Assembly (NCBI GenBank): GCA_002714425.1
Contig: PAXI01000006.1
Coordinates: 30,981-66,937 of the forward strand
Source of the DNA: Chloroflexota bacterium
Lineage (GTDB): Bacteria > Chloroflexota > Dehalococcoidia > Lucifugimonadales > Lucifugimonadaceae
DNA: 35,957 bases
Direction: 5' to 3'
In this document: piece by piece, positions 1 to 8,122 of the stretch
Numbering within the stretch: position 1 is the first letter of the stretch
How the letters are laid out: each line of letters begins with the position of its first letter
Notes under the pieces: generated by a model
The model's input: only the letters and a program-made list of their open reading frames with translations
Databases searched by the model: none
Told to the model about the DNA's origin: nothing
Program-made: the position numbers and the translations under genes

Positions 1-243
1 AAATTTTATTCTTCCTAACATCATGATTTTTGCAATAGAACTTCCATTTAGATTTATAAAAACATCAAAATTTTCAATTTTATTTAAATCAATTATATTT
101 TTGTAAGGATCCCAAAAAATTGAATTTTTGCTATTTTCTTTAATATTTCTCGTGAGAATAAATATTTCATGCTTTTTTGACTCTAAAAAATTAATTAAGG
201 ATTTACCTATTAGGCCGCTACTTCCTGATATGAGAATTTTCAT
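1..243 (-). CDS. TIGR01777 family epimerase (YfcH-like), N-terminal part only
   Basis: Reading the minus strand from the ATG at 243 gives 81 codons that run off the left edge. The protein opens with MKILISGSSGLIGKSL, a Rossmann NAD(P)-binding start with the GxxGxxG pattern. It continues through a WDP motif near residue 44 and an INLNGSSIA segment near residue 68. That order (GxxGxxG, WDP, then InLaGxxIa) is characteristic of the TIGR01777/YfcH branch of extended SDR epimerases, whose substrate is generally unknown. The ATG overlaps the stop of the RidA-like gene by four bases (ATGA), so the two are probably translationally coupled. The substrate-binding C-terminal half is outside the window. 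Confidence 0.75.
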   Translation of the reverse strand, partial: MKILISGSSGLIGKSLINFLESKKHEIFILTRNIKENSKNSIFWDPYKNIIDLNKIENFDVFINLNGSSIAKIMMLGRIKF

Positions 244-890
244 TTATTAGTTATCTTCTTATATGCTTCTGGTGACAAAGGAAGTATCCATCCTCTATTT
301 TTTATAATTTCTTTCGACAAATCAGGAGGTATTGCAACAATAATTTCTGGTTCTATTGAAAATCTTCCAGTGAAACCTCCAATCGCACTCCGAGCATGAA
401 CTCCAGAGAAACTTGTATCAAGTCCATTTTTAGAAAATTCACCCTTGCCTCCACCAAAAACGGACTGCCATCTTCTAGAAAAACCATTCATCACAGCCGG
501 GGCTCCATCAAAAGAAACATCAGTAGAAACCACCATGCCAATCGCTTTTACTGTGTATAAAACATCATTTAAGTCTCCACCTTCACCTCCACATGTAATT
601 GCCCAATGTAATCGCCTTATCATAGAATTGGCTATCCATTCTGCAGCTTTTTGACCTTCAGTTATCCTTGATTTATCGTCATACATCTGACCTGGTCCAT
701 ATCCGTGGCCTGAAAGATAAACTAATCCCGATTCATGAAAAATTTCTGTACATATTTCTGAATCTTTTAATGTTTTTACATTATCTTCGAATGAACCTAA
801 ATCTATACTCAGTTTATTGATCCTGTCATAAACATTAAAATTTCTTCTTAAGAAATCAGGAATTATTGAATTGTCGTAGTATTTACCCAT
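240..890 (-). CDS. RidA/YjgF-family protein (long form)
   Basis: This 216-residue protein carries the RidA/YjgF/Rid pattern. GLVYLSGHG (about residues 55-63) matches the first strand. A helix follows with NSMIRRLHWAI and GDLNDVLYTVKAIGMVVS. The C-terminal part has the conserved Arg (ARSAIGGF, about 167) and the EPEIIVAIP strand. Family members deaminate reactive enamine/imine intermediates or act in ring-cleavage pathways. It is longer than the usual 120-130 residues, with an N-terminal extension of about 50 residues and a glycine-rich insert near 145-165, so it belongs to a divergent Rid subgroup and true RidA activity is not certain. An AAGGG sequence lies about 6 nt before the ATG. It is the upstream gene of a pair with the epimerase and diverges from the DUF3500 gene. 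Confidence 0.75.
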   Translation of the reverse strand: MGKYYDNSIIPDFLRRNFNVYDRINKLSIDLGSFEDNVKTLKDSEICTEIFHESGLVYLSGHGYGPGQMYDDKSRITEGQKAAEWIANSMIRRLHWAITCGGEGGDLNDVLYTVKAIGMVVSTDVSFDGAPAVMNGFSRRWQSVFGGGKGEFSKNGLDTSFSGVHARSAIGGFTGRFSIEPEIIVAIPPDLSKEIIKNRGWILPLSPEAYKKITNK

Positions 891-967
891 CTTTAGCCCT
901 TAAATTTATTTGATAATAATATTTAATGTTATAAGTTGGAAACAATAAATCAATAAATATTTACATT

Positions 968-1948
968 ATGATAATAGATATTTCAAAAACTTTTTCTAAT
1001 GAACTTATATCAAAGGTACTAAAATTTGTAGATACATTAGATTCAGCTCAAAAAGAAAAATTATTTTTTTCATACTCAGATCAAGAAAGATTTAATTGGC
1101 ATTACACACCGATTAAGAAATATGGATTAGCCCTATTAGAGATGAGTAAAAATCAACAAGTTTTGGCTTTTAATATTACTAAGTTTTTGCTTAGCGAAAT
1201 GGGTCATATAACGGTTGATAAAATAATAGAACTTGAGAAAATCCTAAATGAATGGGAGATAATACAAGGTGAAAAAAATAATTGGAGTAGAGATAGTGGC
1301 CTTTATTACTTTTCTATTTTTGGCAAACCAAATAATGATGGCAACCCTTGGGGTATAAGACTTAATGGTCACCATGTACTTGTAACAATTAATTTCTCTT
1401 CAAAATTTATATCTTTATTGCCTAGTTTTTTTGGTGCAAATCCTTCGGAAATCCTACATGGAGACAGAAAAGGGAAAAGAATTCTTCCCAAAGAGGAAGA
1501 TATCGCTAGAAATTTTATAAAGTCTTTGAATTTTCATCAATCACAAAAGGCAATATTGCACAAAGATGCGCCCTCAGATATTATCACTCAAAATGTTATA
1601 CACGTTAAGAAATTTCATATTGAAGATGGTATTAAATTCACAGATTTATTTGAGTCGCAAAAATCATTAGTTGAAGAATTAACGAAACATTATTTCAGAA
1701 GATTTAAAGATGTATTTTATTCTGAATATATGGAAAGTATTGGTAATCTAGAGAAAATGAGATTTGTGTGGGCTGGTTCTCTTAATCCAAAAAAACCGCA
1801 CTATTATTCACTATATCATCCTGAGTTTATCATTGAGTATGACAATACTCAAAATGGAGCAAATCATATTCATTCAGTAATTAGGGATATCAGGAATGAT
1901 TGGGGAGAAGATCTTTTGTCTCTCCATCACAAAAAATTTCATGTTTGA
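968..1948 (+). CDS. DUF3500 domain protein
   Basis: The whole 326-residue protein matches the DUF3500 layout as I know it. There is an early RFNWHYTPIKKYGLAL stretch (about 38-53) and an SEMGHITVDKIIELEKIL helix. A SIFGKPN...WGIRLNGHHVLV block follows (about 117-138), then FFGANPSEI, a KEEDIARNF helix, and FVWAGS...HYYSLYHPEFIIEYDNT near residue 270. It ends with NHIHSVIRD and GEDLL. No signal peptide or membrane segment is visible, so it looks cytoplasmic. The function of DUF3500 is not established; the clustered His, Asp and Glu residues could bind metal, but that is speculation. The gene stands alone, divergent from the RidA-like gene across a 77-bp gap and convergent with the zinc-ribbon gene. 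Confidence 0.85.
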   Translation: MIIDISKTFSNELISKVLKFVDTLDSAQKEKLFFSYSDQERFNWHYTPIKKYGLALLEMSKNQQVLAFNITKFLLSEMGHITVDKIIELEKILNEWEIIQGEKNNWSRDSGLYYFSIFGKPNNDGNPWGIRLNGHHVLVTINFSSKFISLLPSFFGANPSEILHGDRKGKRILPKEEDIARNFIKSLNFHQSQKAILHKDAPSDIITQNVIHVKKFHIEDGIKFTDLFESQKSLVEELTKHYFRRFKDVFYSEYMESIGNLEKMRFVWAGSLNPKKPHYYSLYHPEFIIEYDNTQNGANHIHSVIRDIRNDWGEDLLSLHHKKFHV

Positions 1949-1950
1949 GT

Positions 1951-1971
1951 AATAGAATGATAAATTCTATT
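1951..1971. terminator. Weak bidirectional hairpin between convergent genes
   Basis: AATAGAAT (1951-1958) and ATTCTATT (1964-1971) form a perfect 8-bp stem with a 5-nt loop, placed exactly between the stops of the DUF3500 gene and the zinc-ribbon gene. A short T run follows on the plus strand and T-rich sequence precedes it. The stem is AT-rich, so termination strength is doubtful. Confidence 0.4.
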
Positions 1972-2307
1972 TTACCATCTAGGAATTGTCCCACCTTCGG
2001 GGCCTCTAGAGGACTTATATAAAACTCTATCGTTTTCAAATGGTTTTTTGTTATCTTGACCGATATCTTTTTTGCCGCTCCAATAGCTTGATTCTTTACT
2101 GCAGTTTTTTCTTTCGCACATGTCAGTGTCATACAGTTGATTTTCTGCATGACAAGTTTGACATAAAGAAATAAGTTTTTTTTCAACAATGTCTTTATTC
2201 AGTTCAACATCTCCCCCGCATGTGGGGCAACTGGGCATAGTTGCTGGGATAAATTTTGAATAAATTTTATAGTCACAAATTTTGCATTTAAAAATAATAT
2301 TTTCCAT
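1972..2307 (-). CDS. Small zinc-ribbon protein of unknown function
   Basis: A 111-residue protein with paired cysteines: CKIC (about 8-11) and CPTC (about 27-30) form a classical four-Cys zinc ribbon. Then come CQTC (about 49-52) and two further cysteines (MCERKNC, about 63-69) that could make a second knuckle. The tail is polar and probably disordered. I do not recognise the family. Such proteins may bind nucleic acid, be regulators or simply bind metal; the sequence does not decide. It starts 6 bp after the MFS transporter stop, so it is probably the second gene of that transcript. It ends beside the hairpin at 1951-1971. An overlapping frame at 1890-2189 is less plausible because it runs through the end of the DUF3500 gene. 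Confidence 0.6.
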   Translation of the reverse strand: MENIIFKCKICDYKIYSKFIPATMPSCPTCGGDVELNKDIVEKKLISLCQTCHAENQLYDTDMCERKNCSKESSYWSGKKDIGQDNKKPFENDRVLYKSSRGPEGGTIPRW

Positions 2308-2313
2308 TTTTTA

Positions 2314-3564
2314 TTATCTCGTATGTGGTGGCTTAGGCTTAGATGCAAATAAAATAGTTACTGAGGCAATAACACATGTAAGTCCTAAAATGTATAAAAC
2401 TCCCACATAGCTTTTATGTATATCATATATTCTACCTACAATTACAGGAGAAATCATCATCCCAAGCATCATTGGGAAGCTAGACATCCCTAAAATCATC
2501 CCAAAGTGTTTCCTCCCAAAATACTCTCCTCTAAGAGCATGAAGCATTGGTGTTCTTCCTCCAAACCCAATTCCCCATAAGACTGCAAAGATTACACTTT
2601 CTAGATATGTAGTTGCAAGCCCAAGAACAATTAATGATGAGCCTTGTATAAGTATTAGGAAGGGTAGAACTTTTCTTTTACTAAACTTATCTCCTATAAA
2701 TCCACCTATTATCTGAAAAAAGAAGGAAGTAAAAGCCATAATCGGTAAAATTGTAGATGCAAGTGCATCAGATAAGTTGGCTCCATTAATATCAGTTAAT
2801 TGAAAGAAAATATGAGCTGAAATAGCCCCAACTGAAAGATTAGTAAAGGTATGAGTAATAGAAATCCCCCAAAAACCTCGAGTTTTTATTGCCTCGCTTG
2901 GTTTAAAATCATACTGAAGAGCATTATATGTTGTACTCTTTAAATTTTTATTATTGACGATATTTATTTTAGGGTCTAATTTTTTACCAATAACAAATGA
3001 TAATGGTGGCCCAGCAATTAAAGTTACTATTCCTATAATTAATGTAGTTTCTCTCCATCCGTAATTAATTATGCTCCATACTATTAGAGGAACAAATACT
3101 CCACCTAAGCTTGATCCTGAAATTACAATTGCCATTCCAGTTGCCCTTTTTTGTGACATCCAAGAGTTTACTGAGTGCATTGAAGGTACAAATCCTCCCA
3201 TTGAGAAACCTAAAGATACAATAAAAAAGGAGAAATAATACATTATGGGTCCAGATATTTTTGAGAAAATTATCATGCCTATACCTGCAAATGTAAATCC
3301 AAATAATATCATTTTACCGGATCCGAATTTATCTGTTAGCCATCCTTCTAATGGTCCAAATAATGCTCCTCCAAATCTACCGAAAGATGCTACTCCGGAG
3401 ACTAATGCCCTTGACCATCCGAATTCATCTTCTATTGCTCTAAATAGAGTGCTAGCAGCTTGAAAGGTTGGACCTGAACTTATCATCATGTTGAAAGATC
3501 CTGCTATTGCAACCCACCAGCCATAATATATTGGTTTTTTATTTTTACGTCTGAAAAAAAACAT
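2314..3564 (-). CDS. MFS transporter, probably organic acid (OFA/monocarboxylate-like)
   Basis: From the ATG at 3564 this is a 416-residue, very hydrophobic protein with about 12 predicted membrane segments and a hydrophilic central loop (KKLDPKINIVNNKN). The N-terminus KKPIYYGWWVAIAGSF is typical of the OFA/monocarboxylate branch. The motif-A-like loop reads GPLEGWLTDKFGSGKM, and the second half repeats it as GGFIGDKFSKRKVLP. Substrate is not readable; small carboxylates are usual for relatives. The open frame extends upstream to a TTG at 3627, but that adds a Lys/Tyr-rich stretch unlike the family, so I take the ATG. No Shine-Dalgarno precedes it. Instead TATAGT sits 6 nt upstream, compatible with a leaderless message. 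The zinc-ribbon gene follows. Confidence 0.8.
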   Translation of the reverse strand: MFFFRRKNKKPIYYGWWVAIAGSFNMMISSGPTFQAASTLFRAIEDEFGWSRALVSGVASFGRFGGALFGPLEGWLTDKFGSGKMILFGFTFAGIGMIIFSKISGPIMYYFSFFIVSLGFSMGGFVPSMHSVNSWMSQKRATGMAIVISGSSLGGVFVPLIVWSIINYGWRETTLIIGIVTLIAGPPLSFVIGKKLDPKINIVNNKNLKSTTYNALQYDFKPSEAIKTRGFWGISITHTFTNLSVGAISAHIFFQLTDINGANLSDALASTILPIMAFTSFFFQIIGGFIGDKFSKRKVLPFLILIQGSSLIVLGLATTYLESVIFAVLWGIGFGGRTPMLHALRGEYFGRKHFGMILGMSSFPMMLGMMISPVIVGRIYDIHKSYVGVLYILGLTCVIASVTILFASKPKPPHTR

Positions 3565-3657
3565 AATAATACTATAATATGTAAAATATAATTTTTTTTT
3601 GCTGAAATGTTTATATAAAAATAACAAACTATGATAATTTAGAGATACCTAAGTTAT

Positions 3658-3661
3658 GGAG
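3658..3661 (+). promoter_or_regulatory. Ribosome binding site deciding the SDR start
   Basis: GGAG lies 6 nt before the ATG at 3668 and overlaps the alternative ATG at 3656, which has no comparable site. This favours the downstream start. Confidence 0.5.
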
Positions 3662-3667
3662 TTAAAT

Positions 3668-4432
3668 ATGAGTTCAAGGTTAAAAGATAAAGTTTCAATT
3701 ATTACAGGAGGAGCTTCTGGTATTGGCGAAGCAGCAACTAGGATATTTTCTCAAGAAGGATCAAAGGTTGTGATTGCAGATTTGGATATAGATAAAGGAA
3801 CAACTCTTCAAGAGGAAATTAATTTAAATAATGGAAACGCAATATTTATAAAAATTAATGTGGCTGATGAAAAAGAATGGGACAAATTAGTTGATGAAGT
3901 AATAAAGAAATGGGGCAAAATAAATATATTAGTTAATAATGCTGGTCTTTCTGGGGCCAAGGGTAGAGCTGTAGTAGAAGAAACAACTCTAAGTAATTGG
4001 AATGATGTTTTTGCTGTCAATTCTACCGCAATTATGCTTGGAACTAGAGCGGTAATTCCTCATATGAGAAATATTGGAGGAGGATCAATAGTAAACGTTT
4101 CTTCAATATTTGGTATTGTAGGTTCTCCTGCAGGAGCAGCCTATCATGCTTCGAAAGGTGCAGCTAGAACATTTAGTAAGGGGGCTGCAGTCCAATATGG
4201 CAAAGATAACATTAGAGTTAATTCTATTCACCCTGGCTTTACAGATACACCAATGACTTTAGATATTCATTCAAAGGAAGAAATAAGAGACTATCGTCTA
4301 AATATGACTCCATTAGGTAGATTAGGTTTACCAGAAGACATTGCATATGGAATACTTTATCTTGCTTCAGACGAATCATCATGGGTAACAGGTACTGAGC
4401 TTGTGGTAGATGGCGGAGAAACGGCTTGGTAA
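3668..4432 (+). CDS. Short-chain dehydrogenase/reductase (classical SDR)
   Basis: A 254-residue classical SDR. TGGASGIG near residues 13-20 is the cofactor-binding loop. The acidic residue after the second strand (IADLD) suggests NAD(H) preference. NNAG follows near 90, the catalytic Ser lies in VNVSSIFG, and Tyr/Lys lie in YHASK (about 155-159), with PGFTDTPM after them. The C-terminus VTGTELVVDGGETAW is typical of the family. The substrate, a secondary alcohol or ketone, is not evident. It diverges from the MFS transporter across about 100 bp, so a shared substrate is possible but unproven. It converges with the phosphoglycerate-mutase-like gene, with only 14 bp between their ends and no convincing hairpin. 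Confidence 0.9.
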   Translation: MSSRLKDKVSIITGGASGIGEAATRIFSQEGSKVVIADLDIDKGTTLQEEINLNNGNAIFIKINVADEKEWDKLVDEVIKKWGKINILVNNAGLSGAKGRAVVEETTLSNWNDVFAVNSTAIMLGTRAVIPHMRNIGGGSIVNVSSIFGIVGSPAGAAYHASKGAARTFSKGAAVQYGKDNIRVNSIHPGFTDTPMTLDIHSKEEIRDYRLNMTPLGRLGLPEDIAYGILYLASDESSWVTGTELVVDGGETAW

Positions 4433-4446
4433 AGTCAGTTTCTTAA

Positions 4447-6408
4447 TTATTTAAACTTTATTATACTTTTACCTAAGAATTTTTTATCTAGATTTAACTT
4501 ATTTTTTGTAGGGTTTTTTATTCCAAATATCTCAAGAATTGTAGGTCCAATATCAAATAATCTAGCTGGGAAATGACTTAATTTTGTTTTTTTATTAAAA
4601 ATTATAGTTGTAAGTATCTCATTAGCACTGTGAGATGAATCATGATCTTCGATATTACCATGATCAGAAGTAATAATAATGGGAATATTATTTATTTCAG
4701 CTGCTTCTACCATTAAGCAAATTGATTTTTCTACTGATTTATAAGCTATTTTAGCCTCTTCGTATTTTTCAGGCAAACAGTGTCCAATCATATCAGTTGA
4801 TGCTAGGTTGCAGATTATTAAATTATGATTTGTTGAGTTTATCTCATTCAATACTTCCTGTGTTATCTCTTTGTTTCTCATTTCTGGGAATAGATAAAAA
4901 TCAGTATCTGATTTTACTCCCTCATTTACACTATGGGATGGTATGATTTTTCTGAATTCATTTTTATCTTTCGTCTCCTCTCTTCTTCCTCGTATAAAAT
5001 ATCCAACATGTGCGGATTTTACGCTTTCACCGATTAGTGTATATGTTTTATTTTGAGTAATATTTTTCCATTGATATAGTAAATTATCATCAAGTGGATT
5101 TATCTTATATGCTACTTTTACATGAGATTTTTCTTCAAAATAAGGGTCATATTCAGCTAGGGTACATATATTTAAGTTTAGTCCATGTCCTAGCCAATCT
5201 GCTTTCCAATTTTTACCTCTGCTTTTTGCTTCATTCAACAAATATTTTTTGGAATCTGATAGCCATGCTGTCTTAATTCTTTGACGATCGGACCTAAAGT
5301 TAAGATTTATAAATGAGTCATTAGTATTAATGATTGGAGCTTCATTATTGTCTCTTAGTATCGATATCGGAGGTATACTTTGATCGTTAGTTCCTCTTAA
5401 GTGTTGCGTTTCAATAAAACTAATTGCATCAGAAAAACTTTTTGCAGGCTGATATTTTTGTCCCGTTAGATGCAAGAAGTCAGAATAAGCTGCCTCTTCT
5501 CTGAAGTCTCTGTCCATAGCTGAGGATCTTCCTACTATCCAGCAGAGGCTTTTAATTGCATGATACTTTTTTAGTAAATTTTTTAATACATATAAAAACC
5601 CTTCTTCTTTATCAGAATTTTTTATTGAACTAAAATTTCCCGAATCTCTACCATCAAGAATTGCCTGCATCTGAACTTTCTCTGGAGGAAGTTTGTATTC
5701 GATAAATACTAATTTTAGAAAAGCTTCTAAATGGTTCCATGCACTATGAACCCTTCCATTCGATCCATTTGTTCCTGAAAGAAGAAAAGAGAAATTAATT
5801 TTAGTATTATTTTGTATCGCTTTATTTATACATGAATTTAGATTAGAGTTTTCATAAAAGCTTTTATTTTTTATAGATTCAGAAATTTCTAAAGGAATTT
5901 GACTAGCAAGTGTCAGATTCCCTATTTGTTGATGTCCAGTTTCCGAATTGCCTTGAACTGTTGGTTTAATGTCTTCATAGCCGACCCATATACCAGAAGC
6001 TTTAGTAGGTATTGAGTGATTATTATTTCTTATTTCTGCTAAATTTTCACAATTCGATGACCAAGGCACATATTTAAATTCTTCTGAAATAGTATAAATT
6101 TTTTTATTGATTTTTTTTAAGAGTGATGTAGGAATTTCTGAGCGTATTTTTGTAATTTTTTCTAAGATGGAAATCATAAAATCTAAATTGTGATTTTCGT
6201 TAAAAATTTCGGAAGAAATAGGATATAAAGGGGCAAGATATAAACTTTGATCTAAATTATTTTTTTTGTACAAATTGAAAAGTTGATTTTTTTCTATAGA
6301 TGATAAATTATCCCAAACCTTTATTATGATTTTTTCAGATGTGGATGGGTTAAATCCAAGCCCATCAGTGATAATTAGAAGTAATCTATTGTCATTATTC
6401 TCATTCAA
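4447..6408 (-). CDS. gpmI: Divergent 2,3-bisphosphoglycerate-independent phosphoglycerate mutase
   Basis: At 653 residues this is well above the roughly 510 usual for GpmI, yet the alkaline-phosphatase-superfamily catalytic set is visible in order. These are IITDGLG (metal Asp, N-terminal), GNSETGH (phosphoserine nucleophile, usually GNSEVGH), GRVHSAWNH, LDGRDS, GRSSAMDRD, NFRSDRQR, ESVKSAHVGYF, STDMIGH, TSDHGN and the final HSANE. It would interconvert 3- and 2-phosphoglycerate with two Mn/Zn ions in the cytoplasm. Extra length lies near residues 25-125 and in loops of the phosphotransferase half. The start is TTG at 6408, with only weak AAAGA upstream; no in-frame ATG fits. It is last in the ispH operon, 16 bp after the DUF192 gene. 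A related phosphomutase or hydrolase activity cannot be excluded. Confidence 0.8.
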   Translation of the reverse strand: MNENNDNRLLLIITDGLGFNPSTSEKIIIKVWDNLSSIEKNQLFNLYKKNNLDQSLYLAPLYPISSEIFNENHNLDFMISILEKITKIRSEIPTSLLKKINKKIYTISEEFKYVPWSSNCENLAEIRNNNHSIPTKASGIWVGYEDIKPTVQGNSETGHQQIGNLTLASQIPLEISESIKNKSFYENSNLNSCINKAIQNNTKINFSFLLSGTNGSNGRVHSAWNHLEAFLKLVFIEYKLPPEKVQMQAILDGRDSGNFSSIKNSDKEEGFLYVLKNLLKKYHAIKSLCWIVGRSSAMDRDFREEAAYSDFLHLTGQKYQPAKSFSDAISFIETQHLRGTNDQSIPPISILRDNNEAPIINTNDSFINLNFRSDRQRIKTAWLSDSKKYLLNEAKSRGKNWKADWLGHGLNLNICTLAEYDPYFEEKSHVKVAYKINPLDDNLLYQWKNITQNKTYTLIGESVKSAHVGYFIRGRREETKDKNEFRKIIPSHSVNEGVKSDTDFYLFPEMRNKEITQEVLNEINSTNHNLIICNLASTDMIGHCLPEKYEEAKIAYKSVEKSICLMVEAAEINNIPIIITSDHGNIEDHDSSHSANEILTTIIFNKKTKLSHFPARLFDIGPTILEIFGIKNPTKNKLNLDKKFLGKSIIKFK

Positions 6409-6424
6409 TGTAGTTGTCTTTCAG

Positions 6425-7000
6425 TTATTTGGAACTAAGAATTCTAATATAAACTATACTCTCGATATTTAAGGAGTTTTTATTTATTTCTAAAGCATAA
6501 TTATACATTTTTTTTGGCCTGTATTTCAGTGATTCTAATCTACATTTATTCTCATATTCGGTATATGATAAATTTTCATCATTAATACATGATTCCATTT
6601 GTTTATAATCTTCAATGAATAATTTATCTTTCTTTTTTATAAGATATAAAATATCTATAGGGAAATTAACATTAAGCATCCAAAAGCCAATATTTTGCTC
6701 TGCTTGAAACTCAAATAGCATGCCTGAAGATTCTTTGATTTCTTTTCTGCACATTAGACCTGTAGATATTTCTTTTTGCTCATTCGCAAGTTCAACTGAT
6801 ATAACTTTACTGGAGTTGTTTTTGAAAAAAACTTCGATATTTATTTTTTCAAAAGTTTTACCATCCCACTCTTTACAGTCTACGGGATGCTTTGATTGAT
6901 TTAGTTTTATTTCATCATTATTATCATTAATCTGTGAACAAGAAATTAAAAATAAAAAAAACAACATTGTAATCATTGTTCTGATTCTTTTGTTTTTCAT
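6425..7000 (-). CDS. DUF192-family lipoprotein
   Basis: A 191-residue secreted protein. The N-terminus has Lys/Arg, a hydrophobic stretch and an LISC lipobox with Cys at about 21, so it should be lipid-anchored outside the membrane. The mature part has the DUF192 core: VELANEQKEISTGLMCRKEI, then GMLFEF, then FWMLNVNFPIDILYL (usually FWMKNTxxPLD), and a late ALEINK strand. DUF192 function is not well defined. Four extra cysteines (one just after the lipid-anchor region, one in the MCRKE turn, two in a polar loop near 137-153) could form disulfides or bind metal. Its ATG lies 3 bp after the enolase-superfamily stop, so it is in the same transcript. Confidence 0.8.
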   Translation of the reverse strand: MKNKRIRTMITMLFFLFLISCSQINDNNDEIKLNQSKHPVDCKEWDGKTFEKINIEVFFKNNSSKVISVELANEQKEISTGLMCRKEIKESSGMLFEFQAEQNIGFWMLNVNFPIDILYLIKKKDKLFIEDYKQMESCINDENLSYTEYENKCRLESLKYRPKKMYNYALEINKNSLNIESIVYIRILSSK

Positions 7001-7003
7001 AGG

Positions 7004-8122
7004 TTATTTTCTTGGATCTACTAATTTCGTAGGCTTATCAACAGATCTCTCTCTCATTTTATTTAGGTTATATGCTAATCCTAAGCCTGGTGATTCAGGT
7101 ACTTTAATTGAACCATCAATCGGTTCAAATTTTTCGTCTAGAATTGAATCATTGTCCTTAATTGATACTTTTTCAATATTATATTCTTGATAATATGGAT
7201 AATTATTACTAGTTGAAATAATGTGAGCATGAGCAGCTGTAGAACCATAGGGTTGTGTGTTGTGAGTTGTAAGAATAGCATTTTTAGACGTAAGGGCACT
7301 TTCTATTCTTAAGTGTTCAGTTATTCCGCCAACTTTTACTACATCGGGTTGCATTATATCTGGCTTGCCATACTCAAATAATCTCATATGTTCCCATCTT
7401 GTAAATGCGTTTTCTCCAGCAGCAATAGGTATATCTAATTTTTCTGAAACTCTGGATAAACCCTCCATGTCTTTCATGGATTTTACTGGTTCTTCGAAAT
7501 GAAAAACATTTAAGTCTTCAAGCTGCTTACCTATTTCTATAGCATGTGAAACAGAGTAAGCACCGTTGACATCAACCATGATTTCAACCTGATTACCTAG
7601 TTCTTTTCTAATTTCTTTTACTGTATTAATAGTATTATCATTTAGAGTGTCATCTATTTTTGAAGGATTAGCTGAATGCATTTTGTAAGCCATGAAACCT
7701 TTGTCCAAAAACTTACCAACTCTAACAGCTTCTTCTTTAGGAGAAAGATCCCTCCTAAGTGAACTGGCATATAAAGAAATTTTATCTTTTTGTTTCCCAC
7801 CTATTAATTTATGAATTGGCTGATTGAGAACTTTACCTTTTATATCCCATAAAGCTATATCGATACCAGACGCAGCAGTTAGTAATGTTCCCAGTGGACC
7901 CATTGTTGCAGCAGAATTAATCATTTCTTCCCATATTTCATTGTTGCTAAAAGGAGATTTTCCGATAATTAATGGCGTAAAAACAGTTTCTATAACAGTT
8001 TTTGTAACGTAAGGAGATCTTCTGAAACACTCTCCAAAACCGATTATTCCTTCATCGGTATTTATTACAACGTATGGATATTCTTCGTCCAAAACTAAGC
8101 ACTCTACTGATACTATTTTCAT
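7004..8122 (-). CDS. Mandelate racemase/enolase-superfamily protein with a KxH motif
   Basis: A 372-residue enolase-superfamily member with an N-terminal capping domain (1-120) and a TIM barrel. Metal ligands read as Asp184 (MVDVNGAY), Glu210 (HFEEPV) and Glu237 (AAGEN). The His-Asp dyad of the mandelate racemase subgroup is present as His287 (TTHNTQPYG) and Asp260 (MQPD). On the opposite face Lys147 is kept, but the second Lys of the usual KxK motif is His149 (YKMHS). Such enzymes abstract a proton alpha to a carboxylate, most often dehydrating sugar acids. The KxH change makes the exact reaction uncertain. It overlaps the ispH stop by one base (TAATG), so the two are tightly coupled although metabolically unrelated. 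Confidence 0.88.
   Translation of the reverse strand: MKIVSVECLVLDEEYPYVVINTDEGIIGFGECFRRSPYVTKTVIETVFTPLIIGKSPFSNNEIWEEMINSAATMGPLGTLLTAASGIDIALWDIKGKVLNQPIHKLIGGKQKDKISLYASSLRRDLSPKEEAVRVGKFLDKGFMAYKMHSANPSKIDDTLNDNTINTVKEIRKELGNQVEIMVDVNGAYSVSHAIEIGKQLEDLNVFHFEEPVKSMKDMEGLSRVSEKLDIPIAAGENAFTRWEHMRLFEYGKPDIMQPDVVKVGGITEHLRIESALTSKNAILTTHNTQPYGSTAAHAHIISTSNNYPYYQEYNIEKVSIKDNDSILDEKFEPIDGSIKVPESPGLGLAYNLNKMRERSVDKPTKLVDPRK

Noticed and set aside
1890-2189. 99-codon minus-strand frame
   Set aside because: It overlaps both the DUF3500 end and the zinc-ribbon gene and shows no domain; the 111-residue frame has the CxxC pairs.
3565-3627. N-terminal extension of the MFS transporter from TTG at 3627
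   Set aside because: It adds a Lys/Tyr-rich stretch before the family-typical start, begins with TTG without a Shine-Dalgarno, and the ATG at 3564 fits relatives better.
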